Below, one piece after another: positions 1-9,271 of a DNA stretch of 64,000 nucleotides (its first letter is position 1; each line of letters starts with the position of its first letter). The DNA lies in contig NZ_CP040428.1 of the NCBI RefSeq assembly GCF_005671395.1, forward strand, positions 2,418,001 to 2,482,000. The letters run 5' to 3'. A program made the translations under genes and the position numbers. Source of the DNA: Jejubacter calystegiae. Its GTDB lineage: Bacteria > Pseudomonadota > Gammaproteobacteria > Enterobacterales > Enterobacteriaceae. A model generated the notes under the pieces. It had not been told where the DNA came from and searched no databases. It was given only the letters and a program-made list of their open reading frames with translations.

Positions 1-53
1 AAAAACAGTGACTGGGAGCCATAAAGGCCGCGATCTGTGTTTCTAACGGAGTT

Positions 54-461
54 CTATTCTCTGAAGCGGCAAAAACGTATTTCGGCAGGTGGGCCAGTAA
101 CGGGCGGCTGATGCCACAGGGCCTGCTCAATGCAGGGCGTCTGGTGGCTGGCGACAGGCAGCAGGGTGGCATCCACGGGCAGGGCGGTCAGCTGCAACGA
201 AGGCGAACTGGTCTGGGCGCTGTCCGGGTTGCAGTGCTTCTCGCACAGCGCCTTTTGGGGCGCAGCGTGCTGCATGCCTGGCATCTGCGTATGTGTGACG
301 CTTTGCGGTTCGTTGATTTCAGATGGTGGTGTTGGCGTATGGTGGGCGGCCAGCGCCAGTTGCATATTCAGCAGTAGCCAGCAGGCAACCACGAACCCCG
401 CGCGGATACGAAACCGGCGCCGGATTAATGGCTGAAAGAGCGACTGAATATGCTGTAGCAT
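54..461 (-). CDS. Small secreted Cys/His-containing protein, function unknown
   Basis: A 135-aa protein with a basic N-terminus followed by a hydrophobic stretch at about residues 20-38 that ends in ALAA, which looks like a Sec signal peptide. The mature part is rich in His, Pro and Gln, with a CEKHC motif in the middle and two further Cys near the C-terminus. A ribosome binding site (AAGGTAG) lies just before the ATG. The composition resembles small periplasmic metal-binding or copper-responsive proteins (DUF2946-like), but I do not recognise the family with certainty. It is a stand-alone gene, and the AT-rich stretch at 462-634 before it would hold its promoter. Confidence 0.6.
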   Translation of the reverse strand: MLQHIQSLFQPLIRRRFRIRAGFVVACWLLLNMQLALAAHHTPTPPSEINEPQSVTHTQMPGMQHAAPQKALCEKHCNPDSAQTSSPSLQLTALPVDATLLPVASHQTPCIEQALWHQPPVTGPPAEIRFCRFRE

Positions 462-634
462 GGCTACCTTGCCGATAATAGAAGTGAATAAATTAAACCA
501 TATTTTTTAGAACGATGGCCACAGAAAAAGAAGAATAATGCAAAGTGAGCCGTAATTAAAAAAATCGCCTATATTTATTCACAAATAAATAACGAATAAA
601 GCGGCCATGATTTATTGCCCACGGCTGTAAGGGA

Positions 635-1207
635 TTATCCCCCCGTTTCGCTATCAACCACGCGCCGCATATGTTCAACCAGAATCTGGGCGGTCATTTC
701 CGGCAGTTCGAGGGCGATAAGACCATCCATGCCGCACAGCAGGGCGATAAGCCGCCAGGCGATGGCTTCCGGACGATCTTTCAACTGAAATGCGTTCTGC
801 TCGGCGCCATGGCGCAGAATTTTGGCGGTCTCTTCATGCCACAGGGTTGTGGCGGTGGCCAGCGCCTGGCGAAGGATTGGATCCTGTTCCGCCAGCACCT
901 GCGCTTCGCGCCACAGGCGCAGGTAAGGATCATTAAGGGCGGTATCGGCTCCCAGCATAATCCATAGCCGCTCGCGCCATGTGCCATCAATAGTTGCATC
1001 GTCCAGGGAGTTGCGTACCAGAGTCAGAAAGGCCTCGGCTTTTAACGCTGAGGAGGAGGAAAAGTGATGGTGTACCTGGCCGGCGGCAATGCCCGCTTCG
1101 CCAGCGATACGCCTTACCGTCATTGCCCCAAAGCCTTCGACCAGGGCCAGATTCATCGCTGCCGTCAGAATAGTTTCACGCCGCGCTTCGCGTTTCAGGT
1201 AGGACAT
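635..1207 (-). CDS. smvR: TetR-family repressor, SmvR
   Basis: A 190-aa one-domain regulator. Residues about 8-55 form the TetR helix-turn-helix, with AIA-type residues followed by a recognition helix around AGQVHHHF. The rest is the helical ligand-binding and dimerisation domain. The gene is divergent from smvA with 126 bp between the starts. In Salmonella and Klebsiella the TetR gene in this position is SmvR, which represses the SmvA efflux pump and is linked to biguanide and quaternary ammonium tolerance. The symbol rests on this arrangement and on the strong SmvA match next door. Two palindromes in the shared promoter region are the likely operators. Confidence 0.8.
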   Translation of the reverse strand: MSYLKREARRETILTAAMNLALVEGFGAMTVRRIAGEAGIAAGQVHHHFSSSSALKAEAFLTLVRNSLDDATIDGTWRERLWIMLGADTALNDPYLRLWREAQVLAEQDPILRQALATATTLWHEETAKILRHGAEQNAFQLKDRPEAIAWRLIALLCGMDGLIALELPEMTAQILVEHMRRVVDSETGG

Positions 1208-1251
1208 TATGCTGCTCTTTTATCACGAACCAGAGGGCAGTTTAACAAAAA

Positions 1252-1304
1252 ACTGGACAAGTGTTCAGTTTTCAGTGAGGATCGAAAATGGACGCGTGTC
1301 CAGT
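1252..1304. promoter_or_regulatory. Two tandem operator-like palindromes between smvR and smvA
   Basis: ACTGGACAAGTGTTCAGT (1252-1269) and AATGGACGCGTGTCCAGT (1287-1304) share the core TGGAC-N4-GTYCA and have centres 35 bp apart. The length and symmetry suit a TetR dimer. They sit directly upstream of smvA and between the divergent starts, so SmvR binding here could control both genes. This is inference from position and symmetry. Confidence 0.65.
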
Positions 1305-1333
1305 TTTTGAAAGTGCTTTAAAGTGAGTGAGTT

Positions 1334-2827
1334 ATGCAACGTCAGTGGTTAGTGCTGGGCATTATTATTCTGGCTTATGTGCCGGTGGCGATCGACGCCA
1401 CCGTGCTGCACGTAGCGGCGCCGTCGCTCAGCGTGGCGCTACAGGCGACGGGCAGCGAGCTGTTATGGATTATCGATATCTATTCACTGGTGATGGCGGG
1501 TATGGTGCTGCCGATGGGGGCGCTGGGGGATCGCATCGGTTTCCGGCGTTTGATGCTGTCAGGTGCTGTTATCTTCGGACTGGGGTCGCTGGCGGCCGCT
1601 TATGCGCCGGATGCCGGGCTGTTGATCGCTGCCCGGGCGCTGCTGGCGGTCGGCGCGGCGATGATTCTGCCGGCGACCCTGGCCGGTATTCGCACCACCT
1701 TTAATGATGCCGGGCAGCGAAACGTCGCGCTGGGTATCTGGGCGGCGATCGGCTCCGGCGGCGCCGCGTTTGGGCCGCTGGTGGGCGGCGTGGTTATGAC
1801 GCATTTCTCCTGGGGCGCGGTCTTTTTGATTAACATCCCCATTGTGGCCCTGGTGCTTCTGCTGACCTGGCGCTGGGTGCCACGCCAGGCCTTTCGTTCC
1901 CAACAGAAGTTGAATCTGCCCCAGGCTATTATGCTGGTGGTGGCGATCCTGGGGCTGGTCTGGGCAGTGAAGAGCGCGATGAAGCCCGATATCAAAGCGA
2001 TGCAAACGCTGGCCGCGCTTGTGCCTGCGCTATTGCTGCTGGTTTGGTTTGTTCGCATCCAACTGCGTTCGCCATCGCCGATGATCGATATCGCGCTGTT
2101 TCGCCATCGGGTGATCCTCACCGGCGTGGTGATGGCGGTGACCTCAATGGTGGCGCTGGTGGGATTTGAGCTGCTGATGGCGCAGGAGTTGCAGTTCGTC
2201 CATGGCCGGACACCGCTTCAGGCTGCGCTGTTTATGCTGCCGGTCATGCTTGCCAGCAGCTGTAGCGGTCCGCTGGCGGGGATGCTGGTTTCCCGTCTGG
2301 GGCTGCGCCGGGTCGCCACGGCTGGCATGGCGCTGAGTGGACTGAGTTTCCTGGGGCTGGCTAATGCCGATTTTCAGCATCAGCAGTGGCTGGTATGGAG
2401 CTGGATGGTGCTGTTGGGCATCAGTGCGACCGTGGCGTTGCTTTCTGCGACTTCGGCCATTATGTCGGCCACGCCGAAAGAGAAAGCGGCAGCGGCAGGG
2501 GCGATTGAAACTATGGCCTATGAACTGGGGGCCGGGTTGGGGATAGCGCTGTTTGGTCTGGTGCTGGCCCGTAGCTACAGCGCCGTTATCGCGCTGCCAT
2601 TGGGGCTGACGGCAGACGAACAGCTCCGTGCCGCGTCCTCTATTGGCGAGGCGGTACAGGTGGCTGCCGGGCTGGAATCCGGACGCGGTCTGGCGGTGAT
2701 GGAAGCCGCTTCGCAGGCCTTTACCCATTCCCACAGCGTGGTGCTGTTTTCCGCCTGCGTGATTTTACTGGCGCTGGCGGCAGTCGTCTGGTTTGCGCTA
2801 AGCGCCCAGCGATGCGAAAGCAACTAG
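1334..2827 (+). CDS. smvA: MFS multidrug efflux pump SmvA (14 TM)
   Basis: A 497-aa DHA2-type (14 transmembrane segment) major facilitator. The N-terminus (VAIDATVLHVAAPSLS), the helix-2/3 loop motif (GALGDRIGFRR) and motif C (GSGGAAFGPLVGG) match Salmonella SmvA, which has almost the same length. SmvA exports methyl viologen, acriflavine and cationic biocides using the proton gradient, from the inner membrane. The expressed level is presumably set by the divergent smvR. The gene ends one base before the stop of the convergent flavin reductase gene. Confidence 0.9.
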   Translation: MQRQWLVLGIIILAYVPVAIDATVLHVAAPSLSVALQATGSELLWIIDIYSLVMAGMVLPMGALGDRIGFRRLMLSGAVIFGLGSLAAAYAPDAGLLIAARALLAVGAAMILPATLAGIRTTFNDAGQRNVALGIWAAIGSGGAAFGPLVGGVVMTHFSWGAVFLINIPIVALVLLLTWRWVPRQAFRSQQKLNLPQAIMLVVAILGLVWAVKSAMKPDIKAMQTLAALVPALLLLVWFVRIQLRSPSPMIDIALFRHRVILTGVVMAVTSMVALVGFELLMAQELQFVHGRTPLQAALFMLPVMLASSCSGPLAGMLVSRLGLRRVATAGMALSGLSFLGLANADFQHQQWLVWSWMVLLGISATVALLSATSAIMSATPKEKAAAAGAIETMAYELGAGLGIALFGLVLARSYSAVIALPLGLTADEQLRAASSIGEAVQVAAGLESGRGLAVMEAASQAFTHSHSVVLFSACVILLALAAVVWFALSAQRCESN

Positions 2828-3376
2828 TCAGGAAACTTTAGTAAACCAGCGGCTCAGATCGTGCAGGGGGCCGTCGCCGCGAAACTGTCCGCCGCCCGCG
2901 TAGTGCAGGGTGGCAGGCCAGGAAGGTTCCCGACATACCCGGGCCTCAACCACTTCAAAGATAAAAAAGTTGTAGTCACTCACCAGGCTGTCGTCATAAA
3001 GACGGCATTCGAAGCTGGCATAGCATTCGGCAATGGTCGGGGCTCTGACCTTCACGCCCGGCTCTGGGGTTAAGCCGAAATAATCAAATTTATCCACCTG
3101 CGCGCCGCTGCAATTGCCGATTTGGGCAACGGTATCGGCTAACGCTTCGGTCGGCAGATTCAGTACGCACTCTTCACTGTGCAGCACCATATCGAAGCTG
3201 TGATTACCGGCGGAAAGCATACAGCCTACCAGCGATGGCGAGAATTCCATTATGGTGTGCCAGCCCAGGGCCATAATGTTATTTTTCCCCTGCCAGTGGG
3301 AGCTGACCAGTAATACCGGGCCGGGCTCCAGCCAGCGTCGCACGTCGCTGACTGGCCAGGTTGCTTTGTTCATCAT
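2828..3376 (-). CDS. Flavin reductase-like FMN-binding protein
   Basis: A 182-aa single-domain protein of the flavin reductase (DIM6/NTAB) family. The start PGPVLLVSSHWQGKNNIMALGWHTIMEFSPSLVG is the usual first half of the split-barrel fold. The NMA/SPSLVG and HSFDMVLHSEECVLNLP-type segments form the FMN pocket in relatives. These proteins reduce FMN with NAD(P)H or act as partners of monooxygenases; the actual substrate cannot be told from sequence. No monooxygenase gene is adjacent. The gene is convergent with smvA and directly abuts it. Confidence 0.75.
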   Translation of the reverse strand: MMNKATWPVSDVRRWLEPGPVLLVSSHWQGKNNIMALGWHTIMEFSPSLVGCMLSAGNHSFDMVLHSEECVLNLPTEALADTVAQIGNCSGAQVDKFDYFGLTPEPGVKVRAPTIAECYASFECRLYDDSLVSDYNFFIFEVVEARVCREPSWPATLHYAGGGQFRGDGPLHDLSRWFTKVS

Positions 3377-3429
3377 CCGCCTCTCTGTGTCAGAAAACCT
3401 GTCAGAGGAAGCGTAGAAGAAAAATGGCC

Positions 3430-4146
3430 TTAGCGCCCGGTGGGTGAGCGCTGGCGTAGCGCTTCCAGCGTCTGGCGCTGTCCGCCCTGCCCGTCGAAAT
3501 TGGCGGGCGACAACCAGCGCTGAAACGCGGTATTAAGATGCGGCCATTCACTGTCGATAATGGAATACCATGCGGTGTCCCGGTTGCGTCCTTTGTAGAC
3601 CAGCGCCTGACGGAAAACACCTTCGTACTGAAAGCCCAGGCGCTGTGCGGCGCGGCGCGAAGGCGCATTCAGGCTGTCACACTTCCACTCATAGCGACGA
3701 TAGCCCAGTTCGTTGAAGGCATATTGCATCAACAGCCAGTGGGCTTCGGTAGAGAGCGGGCTGCGTTGCATGAGCGCAGAGAAGTGAACGTGGCCAACTT
3801 CCATAACGCCGTGCTGCGGCACAATACGCATCAGGGCCAGCGTACCGACCGGGCGCTGGCTGGCGTTATCCATCACCGTAAAATGGAGCGGGTCATCGGT
3901 GGCAGCGGCTTGCGCCAACTGGCGGGTGAAGGCATCGACATCGCGCGGTGGCTCCATAGGGAGCCATGTCCAGTGGCTGTCATCGCTGGCCTGTGAAAAG
4001 GCATGGTAGAGGCCGGGGGCCTGTTCCTGCTGTAGGGGGATCAGTCGGCACCAGTTTCCTTCCAGCGTCCGGCGCTGTGGTGTGGGGCGGGGTTGCCAGT
4101 CAGGCAGGCTATCGCCCACCGGCTGGCCCCAGATATTTAGCGGCAT
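3430..4146 (-). CDS. GNAT-family N-acetyltransferase (RimJ/RimL type)
   Basis: A 238-aa acetyltransferase. Residues about 35-210 form the GNAT fold; motifs include RPVGTLALMRI (beta-4), GVMEVGHVHFS and RRYEWKCDSLNAPSRRAAQRLGFQYEGVFRQ, the acetyl-CoA-binding and C-terminal signature of RimJ/RimL-like enzymes acting on protein N-termini or small molecules. I chose the ATG at 4146, because AGGAGAG lies 5-6 bp upstream; an in-frame ATG at 4167 would place this site inside the gene. The gene is downstream of ylaC on the same strand with a 32-bp gap, so the two may be cotranscribed. The substrate is unknown. Confidence 0.8.
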   Translation of the reverse strand: MPLNIWGQPVGDSLPDWQPRPTPQRRTLEGNWCRLIPLQQEQAPGLYHAFSQASDDSHWTWLPMEPPRDVDAFTRQLAQAAATDDPLHFTVMDNASQRPVGTLALMRIVPQHGVMEVGHVHFSALMQRSPLSTEAHWLLMQYAFNELGYRRYEWKCDSLNAPSRRAAQRLGFQYEGVFRQALVYKGRNRDTAWYSIIDSEWPHLNTAFQRWLSPANFDGQGGQRQTLEALRQRSPTGR

Positions 4147-4178
4147 GGCTCTCTCCTGGAGTCGCATGCCGCAAGGCG

Positions 4179-4670
4179 TTATGCAGGCGCGACAGCGACG
4201 TTTTTGATTGCGCTGGCGTGTTCCAGCGACCAGATATCATAAAAAGAGATTTCACCCTTGGTGGCAACCATTTTGCGCAATTGCGCTTTTTGTTGTGCAG
4301 TGATCCGGGGGGAGTTCAGGATGCTATCGATTAACGAAGTCGGGGCGAAACGGGTGTTGTACCACTCGCCGTTATAGCAGACACGCAGATCCAGCACGTC
4401 AATGTCGCTGTAATGGTAGCGGGGATTCACATCAAAAAAGAAAAAACCATTCAGCAGAATAAAAAGGACGACCAGCAGCCAGACGGAATCGGCCAGGGTA
4501 GGGGAGAGCATCATCACCGCCAGCGTGGCGAACCAGCCGAGGTACATGGTGATAAACAGCCAGGGGTGATTGCGGATAAAACTAATACTGAGCCGCGGAC
4601 GATTGTCACGCTTCTCCTGGTGATTGAGCTGTTCAATGGTGGCAGTTAGCAGGCGCTGTATTTCACTCAT
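4179..4670 (-). CDS. ylaC: Inner membrane protein YlaC
   Basis: A 163-aa protein that matches E. coli YlaC along its length, including [17 protein letters not shown] and [20 protein letters not shown]. It has two membrane segments at about residues 34-57 and 62-80, with a soluble C-terminal half. The function is unknown. In E. coli ylaC lies next to maa and hha; here maa is missing and a 346-bp non-coding stretch separates ylaC from hha. Confidence 0.9.
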   Translation of the reverse strand: MSEIQRLLTATIEQLNHQEKRDNRPRLSISFIRNHPWLFITMYLGWFATLAVMMLSPTLADSVWLLVVLFILLNGFFFFDVNPRYHYSDIDVLDLRVCYNGEWYNTRFAPTSLIDSILNSPRITAQQKAQLRKMVATKGEISFYDIWSLEHASAIKNVAVAPA

Positions 4671-4672
4671 AG

Positions 4673-4732
4673 AGGACCTTTTGATAATAAGCGACGCGCC
4701 CAGAAGGCGATGTGCTTATGGTAGAAGGTCCT
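4673..4732 (-). promoter_or_regulatory. Long palindromic hairpin in the ylaC leader
   Basis: Directly upstream of ylaC, AGGACCTT (4673-4680) pairs with AAGGTCCT (4725-4732), ATAAGC (4687-4692) with GCTTAT (4714-4719), and CGCC (4697-4700) with GGCG (4706-4709). If transcribed, the outer stem would bury the AAGGTCCT segment 3 bases from the ylaC start, which is the only purine-rich stretch able to act as ribosome binding site. It could be a translational switch or just a mobile palindromic repeat. Confidence 0.5.
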
Positions 4733-5016
4733 GCTGTTGATAAAAAGTAACAGTTGTGCTGCGAAAAGTAATAACAGTAGATAACTGTTATCTGACCTTC
4801 CTTACGGATCCATCCGGTGCCAACATCAGGAATATTGATGAGAATTCTTAAATTAGTCTTTAGCCTTATTGTTATCAGGTATAACTCTTATTTTTGATTG
4901 TTACCTGAGGCTTGTTTGTTTTCTCCTGTGAAAGCACATAGCAAAACATCGACAGGCCGCCGTGCAGCACTGGCGCTAAGGCATTCACTTATTAGTTTAG
5001 ATTGGGGAGTCTTAGG
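4733..5016. other. Intergenic region between ylaC and hha, no gene seen
   Basis: AT-rich stretch with no convincing reading frame. It holds overlapping palindromes (AGATAACTGTTATCT at 4779-4793 and ATAACAGT/ACTGTTAT at 4771-4791). In E. coli the maa gene lies here; no trace of a maltose acetyltransferase reading frame was found. Confidence 0.5.
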
Positions 5017-5235
5017 TTATCGGACAAATTTCCACACAGACGTCGGGATTTTATCGTAAAGCTTGTTCATCGTGAGTTCAGCCAGGCGGTGGTCAGCAGC
5101 TGAATAAAATACCGCCAGTTCATGGTCTGATAATTCGTATTTATTTTTTTCGATAACACGCTCCAGCGTATCGATAGTCTGGCAGCGGCGCAGACGCATC
5201 AGATAGTCTGTCTTGGTTAACGGCTTGGTTGTCAT
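5017..5235 (-). CDS. hha: Haemolysin expression modulator Hha
   Basis: A 72-aa protein nearly identical to E. coli Hha ([41 protein letters not shown]). Hha binds the H-NS N-terminal domain and helps silence AT-rich, horizontally acquired genes; it is also the toxin of the Hha-TomB pair. Cys18, whose oxidation by TomB destabilises Hha in E. coli, is present. The gene lies 28 bp downstream of tomB on the same strand, forming the usual tomB-hha operon. The T6SS genes at the right of this window are plausible H-NS/Hha targets. Confidence 0.97.
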   Translation of the reverse strand: MTTKPLTKTDYLMRLRRCQTIDTLERVIEKNKYELSDHELAVFYSAADHRLAELTMNKLYDKIPTSVWKFVR

Positions 5236-5263
5236 GAAATCACCTCAAGTGCTTCTAAAATTA

Positions 5264-5638
5264 TTAAAATGAAAGGCTTACCGGGTTGGCTCTGCTTTCA
5301 TTGACGAAACACTGGAACAAGCGACGGCTGGATTTGTACCATTGTTGCAAATCCTGTGCATTAATGCCGTAGTTGCTAAACAACATGAAGGTGTCGTCCA
5401 GATATTCGTCTATTTGTTGGGTTAACCTACTCTCATCTTCGTACTTAATCTTGTAATTAAGTGCGAAGGTCGCTATATGCTCAATCAAATCATTCAACTG
5501 CAGATTGACGGTGGCGGTCGGGTCATTAACCCAGCCGGGGGTGCCATCGTCGAGCCTTGCCAGGCAGTCGTGATACAGGTTCTCGCAGAGATATTTTAGC
5601 TGCGCTATATCATGCCGCTTCGGTGAGTATTCGTCCAT
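5264..5638 (-). CDS. tomB: Hha toxicity modulator TomB
   Basis: A 124-aa all-helical protein starting MDEYSPKRHDIAQLKYLCENL and containing LNDLIEHIATFALNYKIKY, matching E. coli TomB (YbaJ) over its full length. TomB is the antitoxin for Hha; its conserved Cys takes part in oxygen-dependent oxidation of Hha. It is the first gene of the tomB-hha operon, and its promoter should lie in the AT-rich stretch at 5639-6050. Confidence 0.95.
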   Translation of the reverse strand: MDEYSPKRHDIAQLKYLCENLYHDCLARLDDGTPGWVNDPTATVNLQLNDLIEHIATFALNYKIKYEDESRLTQQIDEYLDDTFMLFSNYGINAQDLQQWYKSSRRLFQCFVNESRANPVSLSF

Positions 5639-6055
5639 ATGCTATCCCCTTTTATCGTATAAATCTGATAAAGCATCAGGTAAAGGGCACCGTCATAATG
5701 TGGAGATTTAACGCACATTTTCAACTACTGATAAATTATAAATCAGTATTTGAGAATTTTCCCTACGGTATTACGAAAAATTACAATTAAGCAACTGGAA
5801 TGGCTTATTAATGATTTTACCCTGAACCTCTCGTTCTGTGAATAGCTGTTTTTTGCCTGAAAAAAATTCCCAATCTTTTCAGAAGGTTGGTTTGGTCGTT
5901 GATTAGGCTCAATTTTGACGTAAGCGGCGCGCCATAGAGAAATGGCAATAAGATAACTGTGATTAATCTGTAAAATTAAATTAGTTTAACAATCACGGTT
6001 GTAGATGATTGAAATGGCAAAATAATCTTTGATCTGGTTGGGGGCGGGAAGATAT
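5639..6055. promoter_or_regulatory. AT-rich upstream region of tomB-hha
   Basis: About 420 bp without a gene, downstream of acrB and upstream of tomB. It is AT-rich, as expected for the H-NS/Hha-controlled tomB promoter. An imperfect inverted repeat, AACTGTGATT (5955-5964) and AATCACGGTT (5991-6000), flanks an AT-only core. No promoter was pinned down. Confidence 0.4.
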
Positions 6056-6082
6056 AAAAAAGGCCGCTAACGCGGCCTTTTT
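6056..6082 (-). terminator. Rho-independent terminator of acrAB
   Basis: GGCCGC (6062-6067), loop TAAC, GCGGCC (6072-6077), flanked by A6 on one side and T5 on the other, so it can work on both strands. It lies 18 bp past the acrB stop. Confidence 0.9.
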
Positions 6083-6099
6083 CACTATCTGAAGACAGC

Positions 6100-9000
6100 T
6101 TATACGTTGTGTTCTGACGGCTTCTGCTCGCTCTCTTCGACCTTTTTGCCGAAGCGACGGCGTACCACCACGAAGAACAGCGGAACGAAGAAGATGGCCA
6201 GTATGGTGGCGGTAATCATACCGCCCATTACGCCGGTACCTACCGCGTTCTGGGAGCCGGAGCCTGCACCGGTACTGATGGCCAGCGGCATTACCCCAAG
6301 GATAAAGGCCAGAGAGGTCATCAGAATGGGGCGCAGACGCATACGTACCGCCTCCAGCGTCGATTCAATAAGCCCTTTGCCCTCTTTTTCCATCAGGTCC
6401 TTGGCGAATTCTACGATAAGTATCGCGTTCTTCGCCGACAGGCCTATGGTGGTCAACAGACCTACCTGGAAGTAGACGTCGTTAGTCAGGCCGCGTAGCG
6501 TTGCGGCCAGCAGCGCCCCGACAACCCCCAGCGGCACCACCAGCATAACCGAGAACGGAATCGACCAGCTCTCGTACAGCGCCGCCAGACACAGGAACAC
6601 CACAATCAGCGAGATGGCGTACAGTGCCGGAGCCTGGTTACCGGAGAGTCGCTCCTGATAAGAGAGGCCGGTCCAGTCATAACCCACGCCGGTCGGTAGC
6701 TTACTGGCCAACTGCTCCATCAGCGCCATGGCTTCACCGGTACTCTTACCCTGAACCGCTTCACCCAGGATCTCCATGGAGGGCAGACCGTTGTAACGTT
6801 CCAGACGCGGTGAACCGTACTGCCAGTGGCCGGTCGCGAAGGCGCTGAACGGCACCATCTGACCATCGGAACCACGCACGTACCATTTACTGATATCGCT
6901 CGGCAGCATACGGGAAGAGGCTTCACCCATGATGTAAACCTTCTTCACACGACCGCGGTCGATGAAGTCGTTAACGTAGCTACTCCCCCAGCCGGCGCCC
7001 AGCGTGGTGTTGATATCGCTGATGGAGACGCCCAGTGATTCGGCTTTCTCCTGATCGATCTCAATCTTGTACTGCGGCGTATCTTCCAGACCGTTAGGAC
7101 GTACCGTAGACAGAACGTCAGGATGCTGTGCCGCCATGCCCAGGAGCTGGTTACGGGCCTGCATTAGCGCGTCGTGTCCCAGACCGCCCTGGTCTATCAG
7201 CTCGAAGTCGAAGCCGGTTGCGTTACCCAGTTCCACAATGGCTGGCAGGTTAAAGGCGAACACCATCGCATCTTTAATCTGCGAGAAGGCGCCCATGGCC
7301 CGACCGGTAATGGCGGTAACCTTGTTTTCCGCTCCCTGACGTTCGTCCCAGTCCTTCAGGCTGACGAAGGCCAGACCGGTGTTCTGACCACGACCCGCAA
7401 AGCCAAAGCCGTTAACCGTAAAGACGGAGTTAACGTTATCTTTCTCTTTAGTCAGGAAGTAGTCGTTGACCCGATCCAGGATCTTCTGGGTACGCTCCTG
7501 AGAAGCCCCAGCAGGCAACTGGGCCTGTACCAGGAATACCCCCTGATCCTCTTCCGGCAGGAAGGAGCTCGGCAGACGCAGGAACAGCCAGGCCATCCCC
7601 ACCACAATCAGCACATACAGCAGCAGATAGCGGCCGGTGCTGCGCAGAATGTTGCCCACGCTGTCGGTGTAGTGATGCGTGCTCTTATCGAACATGCGGT
7701 TGAACCAGCCGAAGAAGCCTTTCTTACCTTCGCCGTGGTCACCTTTCTTCACCGGTTTCAGCATGGTGGCGCAGAGCGCTGGCGTCAGGATCATCGCCAC
7801 CAGTACCGACAGCACCATCGCGGAAACAATCGTGATGGAGAACTGGCGATAGATAGCGCCGGTTGCGCCGCCGAAGAAGGCCATCGGGATAAATACTGCC
7901 GACAGCACCATCGCAATACCGACCAGAGCCCCCTGGATCTGGCCCATCGACTTACGGGTGGCCTCCTTGGGAGGGAGCCCATCCTCCACCATGACACGCT
8001 CAACGTTTTCGACCACCACGATGGCGTCATCCACCAACAGACCTATCGCAAGGACCATGGCGAACATCGTTAGCGTGTTTATCGAGTAGCCAAAGGCGGC
8101 AAGCACCGCAAAGGTCCCCAGGAGTACGACCGGCACCGCGATGGTAGGAATCAGCGTGGCGCGGAAGTTTTGCAGGAACAGGTACATGACCAGGAAGACC
8201 AGCACGATGGCTTCCACCAGGGTTTTCACCACTTCGAAGATCGAGATCTTAACGAATGGCGTGGTGTCGTACGGGTAAACCACTTCCATACCTTCCGGGA
8301 AGAAGGGCTTCAGTTTTTCTACCTGTTCGCGCACCGCAGCGGCGGTATCCAGTGCGTTAGCACCGGTCGCCAGCTTGATCCCCAGACCAGACGCCGGGTG
8401 TCCGTTAAAGCGGGCGATAACGTCGTAGCTTTCACCGCCCAGTTCAATCTTCGCGACATCGCGCAGACGAACCTGGGAACCATCCTGGTTCACTTTCAGC
8501 AGGATTTTGCCAAACTCCTCGGTAGAGGTCAGACGGGTCTGCGCGATGATAGAGGCGTTAAGCTGCTGCCCCTTAACCGGTGGCGTACCGCCTAACTGAC
8601 CTGCGGCAACCTGGGCGTTCTGGGCCTTAATGGCCGTGGTCACGTCGCCTGGCGTCAGGGCGTAGTTGGTCAGCTTGTCCGGATCGAGCCAGATACGCAT
8701 CGCGTACTGGGAGCCAAACAGCTGGACGTCACCCACACCTGCGGTACGACTGACCGGGTCTTTGATATTTGAGCCAACGTAGTCCGAGATATCTTCCTGC
8801 GTCATGCTGCCGTTGGTGTTGATAAAGCCAAGCACCATCAGGAAGCTACTGGAAGATTTTTTCACGTTGATACCCTGCTGCTGCACTTCCTGCGGCAGCA
8901 GCGGCATTGCCAGCTGCAGTTTGTTCTGCACCTGCACCTGGGCGATATCCGCGTCGGTGCCGGTATCAAAGGTCAGCGTAATCTCAACGGTACCCGACGA

Positions 9001-9249
9001 GTCACTGGTGGAAGACATGTACATCAGGTTATCGATACCGTTCATGTTCTGTTCGATAACCTGAGTCACAGTGTCCTGCACCGTTTTCGCGTCAGCACCC
9101 GGATAGGTGGCCGTAACGGTCACAGCCGGTGGCGCAATCGTCGGATATTGCGCGATGGGAAGCTTCAATATTGAAAGCAACCCTGCCAGCATGATGATGA
9201 TCGCGATAACCCACGCAAAGATGGGGCGATCGATAAAAAACTTAGCCAT
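6100..9249 (-). CDS. acrB: RND multidrug efflux pump, inner membrane subunit AcrB
   Basis: 1049 aa, the same length as E. coli AcrB. It starts [20 protein letters not shown], the usual first transmembrane segment of RND pumps. The proton relay is intact: adjacent Asp407/Asp408 in TM4 ([16 protein letters not shown]) and the TM10 Lys ([17 protein letters not shown]). AcrB forms a trimer in the inner membrane that captures drugs, bile salts and dyes from the periplasm and passes them through TolC using proton influx. It is encoded 22 bp after acrA and shares the acrA promoter; a strong terminator follows. Confidence 0.98.
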   Translation of the reverse strand: MAKFFIDRPIFAWVIAIIIMLAGLLSILKLPIAQYPTIAPPAVTVTATYPGADAKTVQDTVTQVIEQNMNGIDNLMYMSSTSDSSGTVEITLTFDTGTDADIAQVQVQNKLQLAMPLLPQEVQQQGINVKKSSSSFLMVLGFINTNGSMTQEDISDYVGSNIKDPVSRTAGVGDVQLFGSQYAMRIWLDPDKLTNYALTPGDVTTAIKAQNAQVAAGQLGGTPPVKGQQLNASIIAQTRLTSTEEFGKILLKVNQDGSQVRLRDVAKIELGGESYDVIARFNGHPASGLGIKLATGANALDTAAAVREQVEKLKPFFPEGMEVVYPYDTTPFVKISIFEVVKTLVEAIVLVFLVMYLFLQNFRATLIPTIAVPVVLLGTFAVLAAFGYSINTLTMFAMVLAIGLLVDDAIVVVENVERVMVEDGLPPKEATRKSMGQIQGALVGIAMVLSAVFIPMAFFGGATGAIYRQFSITIVSAMVLSVLVAMILTPALCATMLKPVKKGDHGEGKKGFFGWFNRMFDKSTHHYTDSVGNILRSTGRYLLLYVLIVVGMAWLFLRLPSSFLPEEDQGVFLVQAQLPAGASQERTQKILDRVNDYFLTKEKDNVNSVFTVNGFGFAGRGQNTGLAFVSLKDWDERQGAENKVTAITGRAMGAFSQIKDAMVFAFNLPAIVELGNATGFDFELIDQGGLGHDALMQARNQLLGMAAQHPDVLSTVRPNGLEDTPQYKIEIDQEKAESLGVSISDINTTLGAGWGSSYVNDFIDRGRVKKVYIMGEASSRMLPSDISKWYVRGSDGQMVPFSAFATGHWQYGSPRLERYNGLPSMEILGEAVQGKSTGEAMALMEQLASKLPTGVGYDWTGLSYQERLSGNQAPALYAISLIVVFLCLAALYESWSIPFSVMLVVPLGVVGALLAATLRGLTNDVYFQVGLLTTIGLSAKNAILIVEFAKDLMEKEGKGLIESTLEAVRMRLRPILMTSLAFILGVMPLAISTGAGSGSQNAVGTGVMGGMITATILAIFFVPLFFVVVRRRFGKKVEESEQKPSEHNV

Positions 9250-9271
9250 GCCTTAACGGCTCCTGTTTTTG

